Positions 17,659 through 26,385 of a DNA stretch of 64,000 bases are shown piece after piece. The stretch covers positions 1-64,000 of the forward strand of contig VTPO01000005.1 of the NCBI GenBank assembly GCA_008638205.1. Reading direction: 5' to 3'. Within the stretch, counting starts at the first letter, position 1; every line of letters begins with the position of its first letter. Under the pieces are notes generated by a model. That model worked only from the letters and a program-made list of their open reading frames with translations. It made no database searches and was not told where the DNA came from. The DNA comes from Pelagibacteraceae bacterium (lineage in GTDB: Bacteria > Pseudomonadota > Alphaproteobacteria > Pelagibacterales > Pelagibacteraceae). The position numbers and the translations under genes are program-made.

Positions 17659-18549
17659 ATGAGTAAAATCTTAAAATTTCTAGCATTCTTTTTTCTGCTT
17701 TCTAATTATTCTTTAGCCGACGTTACGAGCAAAGCTTTATCGAAGGTTTCAGAAAAAATTTCAGAAAAAGTTTTAAGCGTTATTCCTGGGGAAGGAGTGA
17801 CTGAATTTGATATTGAGCTATCTGATCAGGACAACAATGACCCTAGATTTAATCTCTTGTTACTCAGAAATTTAAACAAACAACAAGATTCTAACTTGTT
17901 CACACAGTTCAGCCTGCATACGCAGGATGTGGGAACTGCAGATCTTAGGTACATTGCCAATCTTGGTTTGGGGTATCGTTTTTTAAGCGATGATCAATCT
18001 TTTATGTTTGGGGGGAATATATTTTATGACAGAGACCTTGGCGAAAAACATGAAAGAGGTAGCATTGGTTTAGAAGCCAAAGCTGGAATTTTAGAATTTA
18101 ATTTAAATAAATATGAAGACATCAGTCTTCAAAAAATAGTTGATGGAAATAAAGAGCAAGTTTTAGGCGGGGTTGATTATATAGTTTCTTCACAAGTGCC
18201 TTACCTACCTTGGGCTAAATTTAATTTTACCGGTTATGAGCACGAAAAAGATTTGGCTGCAGTAGATACCAAAGGAAATATTTATGCTTTAGAGATGGCT
18301 TTAACTCCCTCTCTTACTTTTGAGGCCGGCTATGATGATAGTAGAAATACTGGAGGAGACGACACCTCTTCTGCCAAACTTACCTTTAGCTACCCACCCA
18401 AAACTAATCAGGCAACTTTAGCTGATGGATTTTCAAGCAATGAAGCTTTTTATAAAAAAGATATGACTTCCACTTTAACTCAAAAAGTAAGAAGAAATAA
18501 TAACATCGTTGTGGAGACACAAGGAGCAATAATAATAACTAGTCAATAA
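17659..18549 (+). CDS. Inverse-autotransporter (intimin/invasin-type) beta-barrel without passenger
   Basis: 296 aa. Signal peptide ~1-20 (…NYSLA|DV). The rest matches the inverse-autotransporter barrel: NLLLLRNLN, the FGGNIFYDRDLGEKHERGSIGLEA segment, and the closing R-R-N-N-N-I-V-V-E-T motif that in intimin (RNNNIVLEY) links barrel to passenger. The protein ends 13 residues after RNNNIVVE, so no Big-type passenger is present. Intimin-family proteins normally carry hundreds of passenger residues C-terminally. The next gene starts 2 bases later and encodes a secreted protein. Outer-membrane location expected. Confidence 0.85.
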   Translation: MSKILKFLAFFFLLSNYSLADVTSKALSKVSEKISEKVLSVIPGEGVTEFDIELSDQDNNDPRFNLLLLRNLNKQQDSNLFTQFSLHTQDVGTADLRYIANLGLGYRFLSDDQSFMFGGNIFYDRDLGEKHERGSIGLEAKAGILEFNLNKYEDISLQKIVDGNKEQVLGGVDYIVSSQVPYLPWAKFNFTGYEHEKDLAAVDTKGNIYALEMALTPSLTFEAGYDDSRNTGGDDTSSAKLTFSYPPKTNQATLADGFSSNEAFYKKDMTSTLTQKVRRNNNIVVETQGAIIITSQ

Positions 18550-18551
18550 TT

Positions 18552-19256
18552 ATGAGAAAACTTTTTTTTATTTTTTTGGCAATACTTTTGTTTACCCAAA
18601 ATTCTTTTGCTGGTACGGGAAGGGCTGATGTATATAAAATCACAATCCGACAAATAGCAATGTGCGAAACTGGTAGCACACTTTCAAATTGTCTTAATCC
18701 AGTAGTTATATTCACAGGAAATTCTACAGATATTGATATTGCAGCTACTACTGCAGGAGCAGCAGCTGCTAATCTTGGATCTGCTACAGCAGCTACTATT
18801 GGAACTGCTTATACTCATATGCAAATTGTAATGAATAGAGGAATGACAATCGCAGCTGGTACAGCTGAGACAATTTCTGATGGTAGTAATGCTTGTAAAA
18901 CTAATTCTGGTGGTACCGCAGGTACTAAAACTTCAGAGGCGGTTGGATCTACCAGTGGAGACGCGGGAGAGCAAGCCTTATTTGCAGGAGTAGACGGTGC
19001 CGTGACCGGATCAAATGCTTTTAGTCCAGTAGCAACTATTACCTCTGTAAGTGGCACAGCCAATGGAAGCATTGATGAGGAGGAATTCTTTCAATGGAGA
19101 GTAGCTTTAACATCACCTTTTATTTACGATGGAATTAGAAACCCTAACGTCCAAATTGCATTTTCAACAGAAGAAGCTGTTGGTGCGTTGTCTGCAGGAG
19201 GAACTAATTGTTTAATGTATGGAGCAGCTCCAGACGTCCTAATAACAATTAATTAA
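18552..19256 (+). CDS. Secreted Ala/Thr/Gly-rich protein of unknown function
   Basis: 234 aa. Signal peptide ~1-20 (…QNSFA|GTG). The mature part is rich in Ala, Thr, Gly and Ser, has four cysteines (CETGSTLSNC pair, one in SNACKT, one in GTNCLMYG) that could form two disulfides, and few charged residues. The pattern suggests a beta-rich extracellular or surface protein. No family recognised. It is 2 bases behind the inverse-autotransporter barrel and so cotranscribed with it, raising the idea that it is displayed with, or exported through, that barrel. Converges on the phosphomannomutase gene with a 4-base gap. Confidence 0.75.
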   Translation: MRKLFFIFLAILLFTQNSFAGTGRADVYKITIRQIAMCETGSTLSNCLNPVVIFTGNSTDIDIAATTAGAAAANLGSATAATIGTAYTHMQIVMNRGMTIAAGTAETISDGSNACKTNSGGTAGTKTSEAVGSTSGDAGEQALFAGVDGAVTGSNAFSPVATITSVSGTANGSIDEEEFFQWRVALTSPFIYDGIRNPNVQIAFSTEEAVGALSAGGTNCLMYGAAPDVLITIN

Positions 19257-19260
19257 TCAT

Positions 19261-20712
19261 CTATATTTTTTGGTCGTATTCACCAATTTTACCGGTCTTT
19301 TGCAATAGATCATCGATAAAATCAAAGATCTTTTTCTTTCTTTCATCTGAGGTTGGGCTTTCCGTTACCACTACTAAGGAGGGCTTGTTGGATGAGGCTC
19401 TAATAAGTCCCCAAGAACCATCTTCTAGTGAAAATCTAACACCATTAACTGTTAATACATCCGTGATAGTTTGACCATCTATCTTAGTAGTTTTTTTTAA
19501 TTCCTCTACTTGTTTTACCAAGTCTTCAACCACTTTATATTTTTCTTCATCTTTGCAAAAAGGCGCCATGGTTGGAGTTTGATAGGTTTTTGGCAATTCA
19601 TTAATAAGATCGTTCATCTTTTTATCTTGATGATCCAGCAAGTGACAAACTTGAATCGCAGAATTAATTCCATCATCATAACCAAAACCTAACGGCTGAT
19701 TAAAAAAGAAGTGACCGCTTTTTTCAAAGCCCGCTAATGCTTTTTCTTTATTCACTTTTCTTTTAATATGAGAGTGCCCAGTTTTCCAATAAATGGTTTC
19801 ACAATTATGCTCTTGTAATACTTTGTCATGAGCAAATAATCCCGTTGATTTAACATCGACCACAAATTTCGATCCTTTATGTTTAGGAGCGAGGTTTCTT
19901 GCAATCAGAAGCCCAATTTTATCTGAGAATATCTCTTCACCTAAATTATCAATAACACCCACACGGTCTCCATCGCCATCAAAACCAAATCCTACGTCTG
20001 CATTATTTTCTTTCACCGCTTTTGCTATCGCATGCAGCATTTCTAAATCTTCTGGGTTAGGGTTGTATTTTGGAAAAGTAAAATCTAAGTTACAATCCAG
20101 CTCTACTACTTCACAACCAATACCTCTTAAAATATCCGGTGCAAATATTCCTGCGGTCCCATTTCCACAAGCAACTACTGCTTTAATCTTTTTTTTAATT
20201 TTATTTTTAGAAACTAAATCATTGGTATAAATTTGCTTGAACCCTTTTATTTCTTTGTAGCTTCCTTGATCTAATTTAAATTTTTGAGTTAGAACAATAT
20301 CTTTTAATTCTGCCATCTCTTCTGGTGCATGAGTTAATGCTTTTTCAATTCCCATTTTAACACCAGTCCAACCATTTTCATTATGACTTGCAGTAACCAT
20401 CGCAACTGCATCTGCATCTAATTCAAACTGTGCAAAATAAACCATAGGGGAGAGTGATAATCCTACATCTTCTACAGCGCATCCTACTTGCATCAATCCT
20501 TCAATTAGAGATTTTTTAATGTCCTCACTGTATGATCGGTAGTCATGACCAACGACCACTCTTGGATTTTTTTTGGTTCGACTTACAATTTGAGTTCCAA
20601 GACCCATTCCAAGGTGTTTGATTCCCTCTAAATTGATATCATCTGGATAAAGCCATCTAGCATCATATTCTCGAAAGCCATTTTGATTCACAATAAGATT
20701 GAAATTGTTCAT
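19261..20712 (-). CDS. manB: Phosphomannomutase/phosphoglucomutase
   Basis: 483 aa alpha-D-phosphohexomutase. The phosphoserine loop TASHNENGWTGVKMG, the Mg-binding FDGDGDR, and the sugar-binding loop (GFEKSGHFFF) are all present, and the length fits the AlgC/ManB type. It interconverts hexose 1- and 6-phosphates to supply nucleotide sugars for envelope glycans. It is divergent from nrdA across a 171-base intergenic region. Symbol by family; the glucose/mannose preference is not readable. Confidence 0.9.
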   Translation of the reverse strand: MNNFNLIVNQNGFREYDARWLYPDDINLEGIKHLGMGLGTQIVSRTKKNPRVVVGHDYRSYSEDIKKSLIEGLMQVGCAVEDVGLSLSPMVYFAQFELDADAVAMVTASHNENGWTGVKMGIEKALTHAPEEMAELKDIVLTQKFKLDQGSYKEIKGFKQIYTNDLVSKNKIKKKIKAVVACGNGTAGIFAPDILRGIGCEVVELDCNLDFTFPKYNPNPEDLEMLHAIAKAVKENNADVGFGFDGDGDRVGVIDNLGEEIFSDKIGLLIARNLAPKHKGSKFVVDVKSTGLFAHDKVLQEHNCETIYWKTGHSHIKRKVNKEKALAGFEKSGHFFFNQPLGFGYDDGINSAIQVCHLLDHQDKKMNDLINELPKTYQTPTMAPFCKDEEKYKVVEDLVKQVEELKKTTKIDGQTITDVLTVNGVRFSLEDGSWGLIRASSNKPSLVVVTESPTSDERKKKIFDFIDDLLQKTGKIGEYDQKI

Positions 20713-20837
20713 AAGATAATTTTCAATGTTTATAGTAATTTATTTAAGTAGGGTAATTTTCTTGTAGATTTTTTGTTTTGTTCATTATATGTTCTCTTGA
20801 TCAGCTATAACTAATGGTATATCAGTTATTTATAACC

Positions 20838-20852
20838 ACAACATATAGTTGT
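20838..20852. promoter_or_regulatory. Candidate operator (inverted repeat) upstream of nrdA
   Basis: ACAAC-ATATA-GTTGT is a 5-bp-arm inverted repeat about 30 bases ahead of the nrdA ATG. A second, smaller dyad ATAACT/AGTTAT spans 20807-20829. Position and AT-rich core are reminiscent of NrdR boxes, but the match to the NrdR consensus is incomplete. Confidence 0.3.
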
Positions 20853-20883
20853 TTTTTAATAAAAACGTAATAATTGGGAGATT

Positions 20884-22830
20884 ATGCAAGAAAATTTAGC
20901 TCTGGCAATACAAAATGCTGTTGAAAACGATACTTCAAACATCATTAAGAAGTCAAATGAGAACCTTCAGGATCTAAAAAGACCTGATTTATTCTCATTA
21001 TCTAATGATACAGAACTTTTTCAAAATGAAAAAGGAATCACCATTCGAATCGATAGAAGTAAAGATTCGAAATTAACTGATTTCGGCAAAGCTACCTTAG
21101 TAGATAGATATTTAAACGAGGGAGAATCCTATCAAGATTTATTTGCAAGAGTGGCAAGTACCTATGCAGACGACAATCTTCATGGACAAAGAATTTATAA
21201 TTACATGAGTAACTTATGGTTTATGCCATCTACTCCTGTTCTTTCTAATGCGGGAACAGAAAGAGGCCTTCCTATTTCTTGTTTTTTAAACGAAGCATCT
21301 GATTCATTAAATGGAATCGTAGATCTTTGGAGCGAGAATGTGTGGCTTGCTGCTAAAGGTGGTGGAATTGGAAGTTACTGGGGAAACCTACGTTCGATTG
21401 GTGAGCAAGTTGGAAGAGTGGGAAAAACTTCCGGCATTATGCCTTTCATTAAAGTGATGGACTCTTTAACTCTTGCGATCAGTCAAGGATCATTAAGAAG
21501 AGGATCTGCTGCTTGCTATTTACCTATTGATCATCCTGAGATCGAAGAATTTATTGAGATGAGAAGACCAACCGGTGGAGATCCAAATCGTAGAGCTTTA
21601 AATTTACATCATGGAGTTTTAGTGACTGATGCTTTCATGAGAGCAGTGGAGCTTGATGAGCAGTGGCCTTTAAAAAGTCCTTATGATGGAACTGTTCAGT
21701 CTTCCATATCTGCAAGAAATTTATGGATTAGACTTCTTACTGCAAGAGTAGAAACAGGAGAGCCTTACATAGTATTTATCGATACCGTGAATAGAATGAT
21801 CCCTCAGCATCATAAGCTTGCAGGGCTTACCGTAAAAACTTCAAACCTATGCAGCGAAATTACTCTTCCTACAGGAATTGATAAATCGGGTAGAGATCGA
21901 ACAGCAGTTTGTTGTTTGTCTTCTTTGAATCTGGAAACTTATGACGAGTGGAAAGATGAAAAAATCATGCTCGAAGATATCATGAAATTTTTAGACAATG
22001 TATTGACTGATTTTATTACAAGAGCTCCAGAATCATTTTCTGATGCAACGTATGCAGCAATGAGAGAACGAAGTGTCGGTCTTGGTGTGATGGGTTTTCA
22101 TTCCTTCTTGCAAAAAAATTCTATTCCAATTGAATCGGTGATGGCAAAAGTTTGGAACAACAAAATGTTCAAACAAATTGATAAGGAAGTGAACGCTGCT
22201 TCTGTGAAACTTGCAGAAGAAAGAGGACCTTGTCCTGACGCGGCGGATTATGGAATTATGGAGCGTTTTTCTAATAAAACAGCCATAGCCCCAACAGCTT
22301 CTATTTCTATTATTTGTGGTGGAGCATCGCCTGGAATTGAGCCTGTAGCTGCGAACAGCTATACGCACAAAACTCTTTCTGGATCATTCAACGTACGAAA
22401 CAAGTATTTAAAACAAATTCTTGCAAAGTATGAAAAAGATACAGATGAAGTATGGTCTTCTATTACAACGAACCAGGGTTCTATTTCACATTTAGATTTC
22501 TTATCTGATTTAGAAAAAGATGTGTTTAAAACTGCTTTTGAAATTGATCAACGTTGGTTGATCGACCATTCAGCAGACAGAACTCCTTATGTATCTCAAG
22601 CACAATCCTTAAATGTGTTTTTGCCAGCAGATGTTCATAAGAAAGATCTTCACCAAATCCATTTTCAAGCTTGGAAAAAGGGTTTGAAAAGCATGTATTA
22701 TTGTAGATCTAAATCTATTCAACGTGCAGAAGTAATCAACCAAACCGTGGCAAATGCCGCTAAAAATCAACCAGCTGAAACCACCAATGGTGAGGCAGCA
22801 AATTACGAGGAATGTTTATCATGTCAGTAG
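20884..22830 (+). CDS. nrdA: Ribonucleoside-diphosphate reductase, alpha subunit (class I)
   Basis: 648 aa catalytic subunit. Active-site residues: C133 (PISCFLNE), N321-L-C323-S-E325 with the thiyl-radical Cys, a third Cys in RTAVCCLSSLNL, the YY radical-transfer pair in MYYCRSKS, and the shuttle cysteines C644 and C647 at the C-terminus. E. coli NrdA has 761 aa; this protein lacks the ~90-residue N-terminal ATP-cone, so dATP inhibition through that site should be absent. GGGAG ribosome-binding site three bases ahead of ATG. It overlaps nrdB by ten bases. Confidence 0.95.
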   Translation: MQENLALAIQNAVENDTSNIIKKSNENLQDLKRPDLFSLSNDTELFQNEKGITIRIDRSKDSKLTDFGKATLVDRYLNEGESYQDLFARVASTYADDNLHGQRIYNYMSNLWFMPSTPVLSNAGTERGLPISCFLNEASDSLNGIVDLWSENVWLAAKGGGIGSYWGNLRSIGEQVGRVGKTSGIMPFIKVMDSLTLAISQGSLRRGSAACYLPIDHPEIEEFIEMRRPTGGDPNRRALNLHHGVLVTDAFMRAVELDEQWPLKSPYDGTVQSSISARNLWIRLLTARVETGEPYIVFIDTVNRMIPQHHKLAGLTVKTSNLCSEITLPTGIDKSGRDRTAVCCLSSLNLETYDEWKDEKIMLEDIMKFLDNVLTDFITRAPESFSDATYAAMRERSVGLGVMGFHSFLQKNSIPIESVMAKVWNNKMFKQIDKEVNAASVKLAEERGPCPDAADYGIMERFSNKTAIAPTASISIICGGASPGIEPVAANSYTHKTLSGSFNVRNKYLKQILAKYEKDTDEVWSSITTNQGSISHLDFLSDLEKDVFKTAFEIDQRWLIDHSADRTPYVSQAQSLNVFLPADVHKKDLHQIHFQAWKKGLKSMYYCRSKSIQRAEVINQTVANAAKNQPAETTNGEAANYEECLSCQ

Positions 22831-23852
22831 CCCCAAAAATACCAGAGACGCCAGCAATTATCGGAGCAAACTATTGCGAAGAAGAAGGATTGTTAAAAGA
22901 AAAGATTGTTTACAAACCATTTAGATATCCTTGGTGTTACGACGCATGGTTAACTCAACAAAGAATTCATTGGTTGCCAGAAGAAGTTCCTTTAGCAGAG
23001 GATGTTAGAGATTGGCAAAAAAAATTATTACCACATGAAAAAAATCTTCTTACTCAAATTTTTAGATTTTTCACTCAAGCTGATGTGGAAGTAAATAATT
23101 GTTACTTAAGACATTACACAACTGTATTTAAACCAACAGAAGTTCTAATGATGATGACAGCATTTGCTTCTATGGAAACAGTTCATGTTGCTGCATACTC
23201 TCACTTACTTGATACGATCGGAATGCCAGAGACAGAATATTCCGCATTCTTAAAGTACAAAGAAATGAAAGATAAGTATGACTACATGCAAAACTTTAAC
23301 ATGGGTGATAAAAGAGAAATTGCCAAAACCGTTGCTGTATTCAGTGCATTCACTGAAGGACTTCAGTTATTTGCTAGTTTTGCTATTCTGCTTAACTTCC
23401 CAAGATTTAACAAAATGAAGGGAATGGGCCAAATTGTTACTTGGTCAGTTAGAGATGAAACACTTCATTGTAATTCTATGATCAAAATTTTCAACACGTT
23501 CTGTGATGAAAATCCTGGATTGTTGGATGACAGTTTGAAAAAAGAAATCTACGATGCATGTTCTACTATTGTGGAGCATGAAGATGCTTTTATTGATTTG
23601 GCTTTTGAAATGGGAGACATTGAAGGTCTTAAAGCTGAAGAGGTTAAAAAATATATAAGATGGATAGCCAACAGAAGATTAGCGCAACTTAGGTTGAATG
23701 ATCTTTATGAAGTAAAGGAAAATCCATTAACTTGGTTAGATGACATGTTGAATGGAGTAGAACACATGAACTTCTTTGAAGGTAGAGCTACAGAATATTC
23801 TAAAGCTTCTACTAAAGGTTCTTGGGTTGAAGCTTTTGATTTTACCAAATAA
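22821..23852 (+). CDS. nrdB: Ribonucleoside-diphosphate reductase, beta subunit (class Ia)
   Basis: 343 aa from the ATG at 22821, which has GAGG about ten bases upstream; an in-frame ATG at 22812 is only one base from GAGG and is less likely. Diiron ligands D88, E119, H122, then Glu in FTEGLQLF and Glu/His in RDETLHCN are seen, and the radical Tyr is kept as Y126 (E-x2-H-x3-Y as in E. coli). It is therefore a canonical class Ia tyrosyl-radical subunit. Translationally coupled to nrdA. Confidence 0.95.
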   Translation: MSVAPKIPETPAIIGANYCEEEGLLKEKIVYKPFRYPWCYDAWLTQQRIHWLPEEVPLAEDVRDWQKKLLPHEKNLLTQIFRFFTQADVEVNNCYLRHYTTVFKPTEVLMMMTAFASMETVHVAAYSHLLDTIGMPETEYSAFLKYKEMKDKYDYMQNFNMGDKREIAKTVAVFSAFTEGLQLFASFAILLNFPRFNKMKGMGQIVTWSVRDETLHCNSMIKIFNTFCDENPGLLDDSLKKEIYDACSTIVEHEDAFIDLAFEMGDIEGLKAEEVKKYIRWIANRRLAQLRLNDLYEVKENPLTWLDDMLNGVEHMNFFEGRATEYSKASTKGSWVEAFDFTK

Positions 23853-23887
23853 TCATAACTACAAGATTCACATAGCCCATTTTGGCC

Positions 23888-24532
23888 ATGCACCAATATA
23901 AAAAGTACTGGCGAAAATGGGGTATGAAATACAACCATGGTCATGCTTTCTTAAAGATTGTAAGTGAGAAAAAACCAAAACATTTTTTAGAAATTGGAGT
24001 TTTTACTGGCGTAACAGCAAGAAATACATGTGAGTTATTAAACGATATTCATGGAAAAGATTTTCAATACACAGGGCTAGATTTGTTCGAAGATTATGTG
24101 CCCGAGCATGACCACGAAATCGCACCTAATATGATCAGGGGAAATCAGCAAAAATTTTCTAATCCACTAAAGCATATTGTCTATAATTTGATTTTAAAAG
24201 AACAGTTAAATTCTTTTAATAGTGTTACTAAATTTTTAAAAAAATTTAAGAACCAGGTAGAACTTGTTAAGGGAGATTCTAAAAAAACATTGCCAGAAAT
24301 AGAAATTGAAAAATACGATATGATTTTTGTAGATGGAGGCCATAGCTTTGAGACTGTTAATTTTGAATTGCAGCTTATTATTAGCAAATGTAAAAAAGAT
24401 TGTTTAGTATTAGTAGATGATTACGATCATCAAGTAGCCTCAGGTGTCAAAAAAGCGGTTGATCAAATTGTATCTGAAAAAAAATTAAAACTTAATATTT
24501 TTTCAGGCAGGTTTGCTCAGATTTCTTTTTAG
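23888..24532 (+). CDS. Class I SAM-dependent methyltransferase
   Basis: 214 aa from ATG at 23888; an upstream in-frame TTG at 23882 is less likely. Motif I FLEIGVFTGVTA, an acidic strand end GLDLFEDY, then DMIFVDGGHSFETVNFEL and LVLVDDYDH match the Methyltransf_24/TylF-like fold. The DGGH and DDYDH acidic residues may bind a metal as in related O-methyltransferases. Substrate unknown. It lies 35 bases after nrdB on the same strand. Confidence 0.8.
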   Translation: MHQYKKYWRKWGMKYNHGHAFLKIVSEKKPKHFLEIGVFTGVTARNTCELLNDIHGKDFQYTGLDLFEDYVPEHDHEIAPNMIRGNQQKFSNPLKHIVYNLILKEQLNSFNSVTKFLKKFKNQVELVKGDSKKTLPEIEIEKYDMIFVDGGHSFETVNFELQLIISKCKKDCLVLVDDYDHQVASGVKKAVDQIVSEKKLKLNIFSGRFAQISF

Positions 24533-24580
24533 ATATAATTATTTTTCTATTAATTTTTTTATATACTAACCGTCTTAAGC

Positions 24581-25108
24581 TTAGGAAATTTTTTTAAGCA
24601 AGTTTTCATTAAAGAATATTTTGTGAACTAGAACAGCTCCTATATGAATGCTTACTAAGGTGATAATTAAGTAGCTAGATAGCGTATGAATATCATAGAA
24701 TTGTTCAGCTAGTTTAAAATCTTCCCTCATGCTTATTTCCTTAAAAAAAATTACTAAAGTTTCTCCACTTAGTAATTTTTTGAAAATACCAGAAACGGTG
24801 ATTGATAGAATGGATATATATAATAACAGATGATTTATTTTTGCTAAATATTTTTGTCCTAAGAAAAGATTAGTGGTAATTTTTGGTGGTGGATTAATTA
24901 TATTATTTACAAGTCTAAAAATAGTTAAATAAAAAATGGATAAGCCAACTATTATATGAATATTCTCAAAACTTATACGTTCTTTACCGAAATCTAAATC
25001 AACTAAATAAAAACCAAGTGGTATTTGAACAACTAGAAGGGTAGCGCTTATCCAATGAAATAATTTGGATACCAACCCGTAGTTTGTTATAGTATTTTTT
25101 ATATGCAT
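24581..25108 (-). CDS. Cytochrome b561 family protein
   Basis: 175 aa, four transmembrane segments. Start YGLVSKLFHW is typical of bacterial b561 proteins. Histidines H18, H51, H141 and H155 correspond to the four haem b ligands of E. coli CybB. It moves electrons from the quinone pool in the inner membrane. Its ATG lies in the ATGCAT hexamer shared with the divergent cytochrome c gene, which suggests the two haem proteins work together. Confidence 0.9.
   Translation of the reverse strand: MHIKNTITNYGLVSKLFHWISATLLVVQIPLGFYLVDLDFGKERISFENIHIIVGLSIFYLTIFRLVNNIINPPPKITTNLFLGQKYLAKINHLLLYISILSITVSGIFKKLLSGETLVIFFKEISMREDFKLAEQFYDIHTLSSYLIITLVSIHIGAVLVHKIFFNENLLKKIS
25065..25093 (+). promoter_or_regulatory. 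Candidate promoter for the cytochrome c gene, inside the b561 gene
   Basis: TTGGAT (25065-25070), 17-bp spacer, TATAGT (25088-25093). The ATG is at 25103, giving a predicted leader of about 3 bases. It lies wholly within the start of the divergent b561 coding sequence. Confidence 0.45.
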
Positions 25109-25570
25109 AATTTAATTAGTTATATTAGAAATAATATTAAAATAAATTTATTATTATTTTTTATTATAGGCGCTATTCCTGCAGCCTACGCAGAACAATC
25201 AGCTGAAAATATTATCAAAGAAAGACAAGCGTTGTTTAGTAAAAATTACAATACGGCAAAACGTGTTCAATCTTTATCGAGTAAAGGAAAATTAGATGAA
25301 GCTAAAAGATTAATGATGGAAATGAGTAAAAATTTTAAAAAATTACTAACTCTGTTTCCTGAAAACAGCAAAGAAGGCTTTGGAACGGAGGCTTTACCTT
25401 CTGTTTGGGAGGATAAAAAATCATTTGATGCACTCATGCAACAATCGTCTGATCGAATGGTCGAATTAACAAAAACTATTGATAAGAGCTCTGATATTGA
25501 GGTAGCCCTCAAACAAAATATGTGGGGAAGCTGCAAATCTTGCCACAGTAAATACAGAAAAGAACATTAA
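25103..25570 (+). CDS. Periplasmic class II (c'-type) cytochrome
   Basis: 155 aa. N-terminal signal peptide (~1-30, …PAAYA|EQS). The haem-binding C144-K-S-C147-H148 is close to the C-terminus, which with the helical Lys/Met-rich body is the class II cytochrome c (c'/c556) layout. ATG at 25103 is the only start that keeps the signal peptide. Likely an electron-transfer partner of the divergent cytochrome b561. The next gene follows after 11 bases. Confidence 0.88.
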   Translation: MHNLISYIRNNIKINLLLFFIIGAIPAAYAEQSAENIIKERQALFSKNYNTAKRVQSLSSKGKLDEAKRLMMEMSKNFKKLLTLFPENSKEGFGTEALPSVWEDKKSFDALMQQSSDRMVELTKTIDKSSDIEVALKQNMWGSCKSCHSKYRKEH

Positions 25571-25581
25571 AATTATATTAT

Positions 25582-26313
25582 ATGTATAAAATAGTCTTTC
25601 TATTCATCTTTATATCCACGACAGTATTTGCGGAACCTATTTATCATGAAAAAAAATACCCTGATGGACAGGGTCCATTTCCAACTGTTTTAATATTGCA
25701 CACTAGCGGAGGTTTCAGAGCTAATGAAATTGAAAGCTGGTCATCTTTTTTTTTAAAGGAAGGTTATGCCATTTATGCTCCAAATTTTTTTGAACGCCAT
25801 GGAATAACACCCAAAACTAGAAAATTAACTTTTACAAAATTTAGAAAACCTATTGAAAAAGATCTCACAGAAATAGTCGAGATTATGAAAAAAGATCCAA
25901 AAGTAGATTCGAAAAATATATTTGCAGTAGGATTTTCCAATGGTGGTTTTTGGGCAACTTTCATGGCTGGTTCTAAACAAGTGAATGCATCCTCAAGTCA
26001 CTATGGTGTATGGCAATTTGGTCCGAGCCAAACAGCTGATTTAAAAGGATATCCTGCCAAATATATTAAAAAAGACACAAGACCTTTATTGATACTTCAT
26101 CCAAAGAAAGACCAAGTACAAAAGTATGGACGGGTTAAATCTTATATAAGCAAAGTTGCTAAAAAAAGTTTGAAAGTAGAAGTTCATTATTATGAAAAGG
26201 GTGGGCATGCATGGCATAATAAAAAATACAAAAAAGGTGTCGGGTATAATAGGGAAATTTACGAAGATGCCATGGCTAGAACCATTACTTTTTTTAATAA
26301 ATATAAAAGATAA
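25582..26313 (+). CDS. Secreted dienelactone hydrolase-like alpha/beta hydrolase (Ser type)
   Basis: 243 aa. Signal peptide ~1-17 (…TTVFA|EPI). Nucleophile elbow G117-F-S119-N-G-G, a conserved GGHAWH near the C-terminus that provides the catalytic His, and an Asp in HPKKDQV are consistent with the dienelactone hydrolase family, but with Ser instead of the usual Cys nucleophile. Substrate unknown. It follows the cytochrome c gene by 11 bases. Confidence 0.82.
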   Translation: MYKIVFLFIFISTTVFAEPIYHEKKYPDGQGPFPTVLILHTSGGFRANEIESWSSFFLKEGYAIYAPNFFERHGITPKTRKLTFTKFRKPIEKDLTEIVEIMKKDPKVDSKNIFAVGFSNGGFWATFMAGSKQVNASSSHYGVWQFGPSQTADLKGYPAKYIKKDTRPLLILHPKKDQVQKYGRVKSYISKVAKKSLKVEVHYYEKGGHAWHNKKYKKGVGYNREIYEDAMARTITFFNKYKR

Positions 26314-26385
26314 ATATATTTAAAAAATTTTCATAGCTTATGTTAAAAAATCCCAATCCATGAATAAACCTATCTTATAAGAAAC

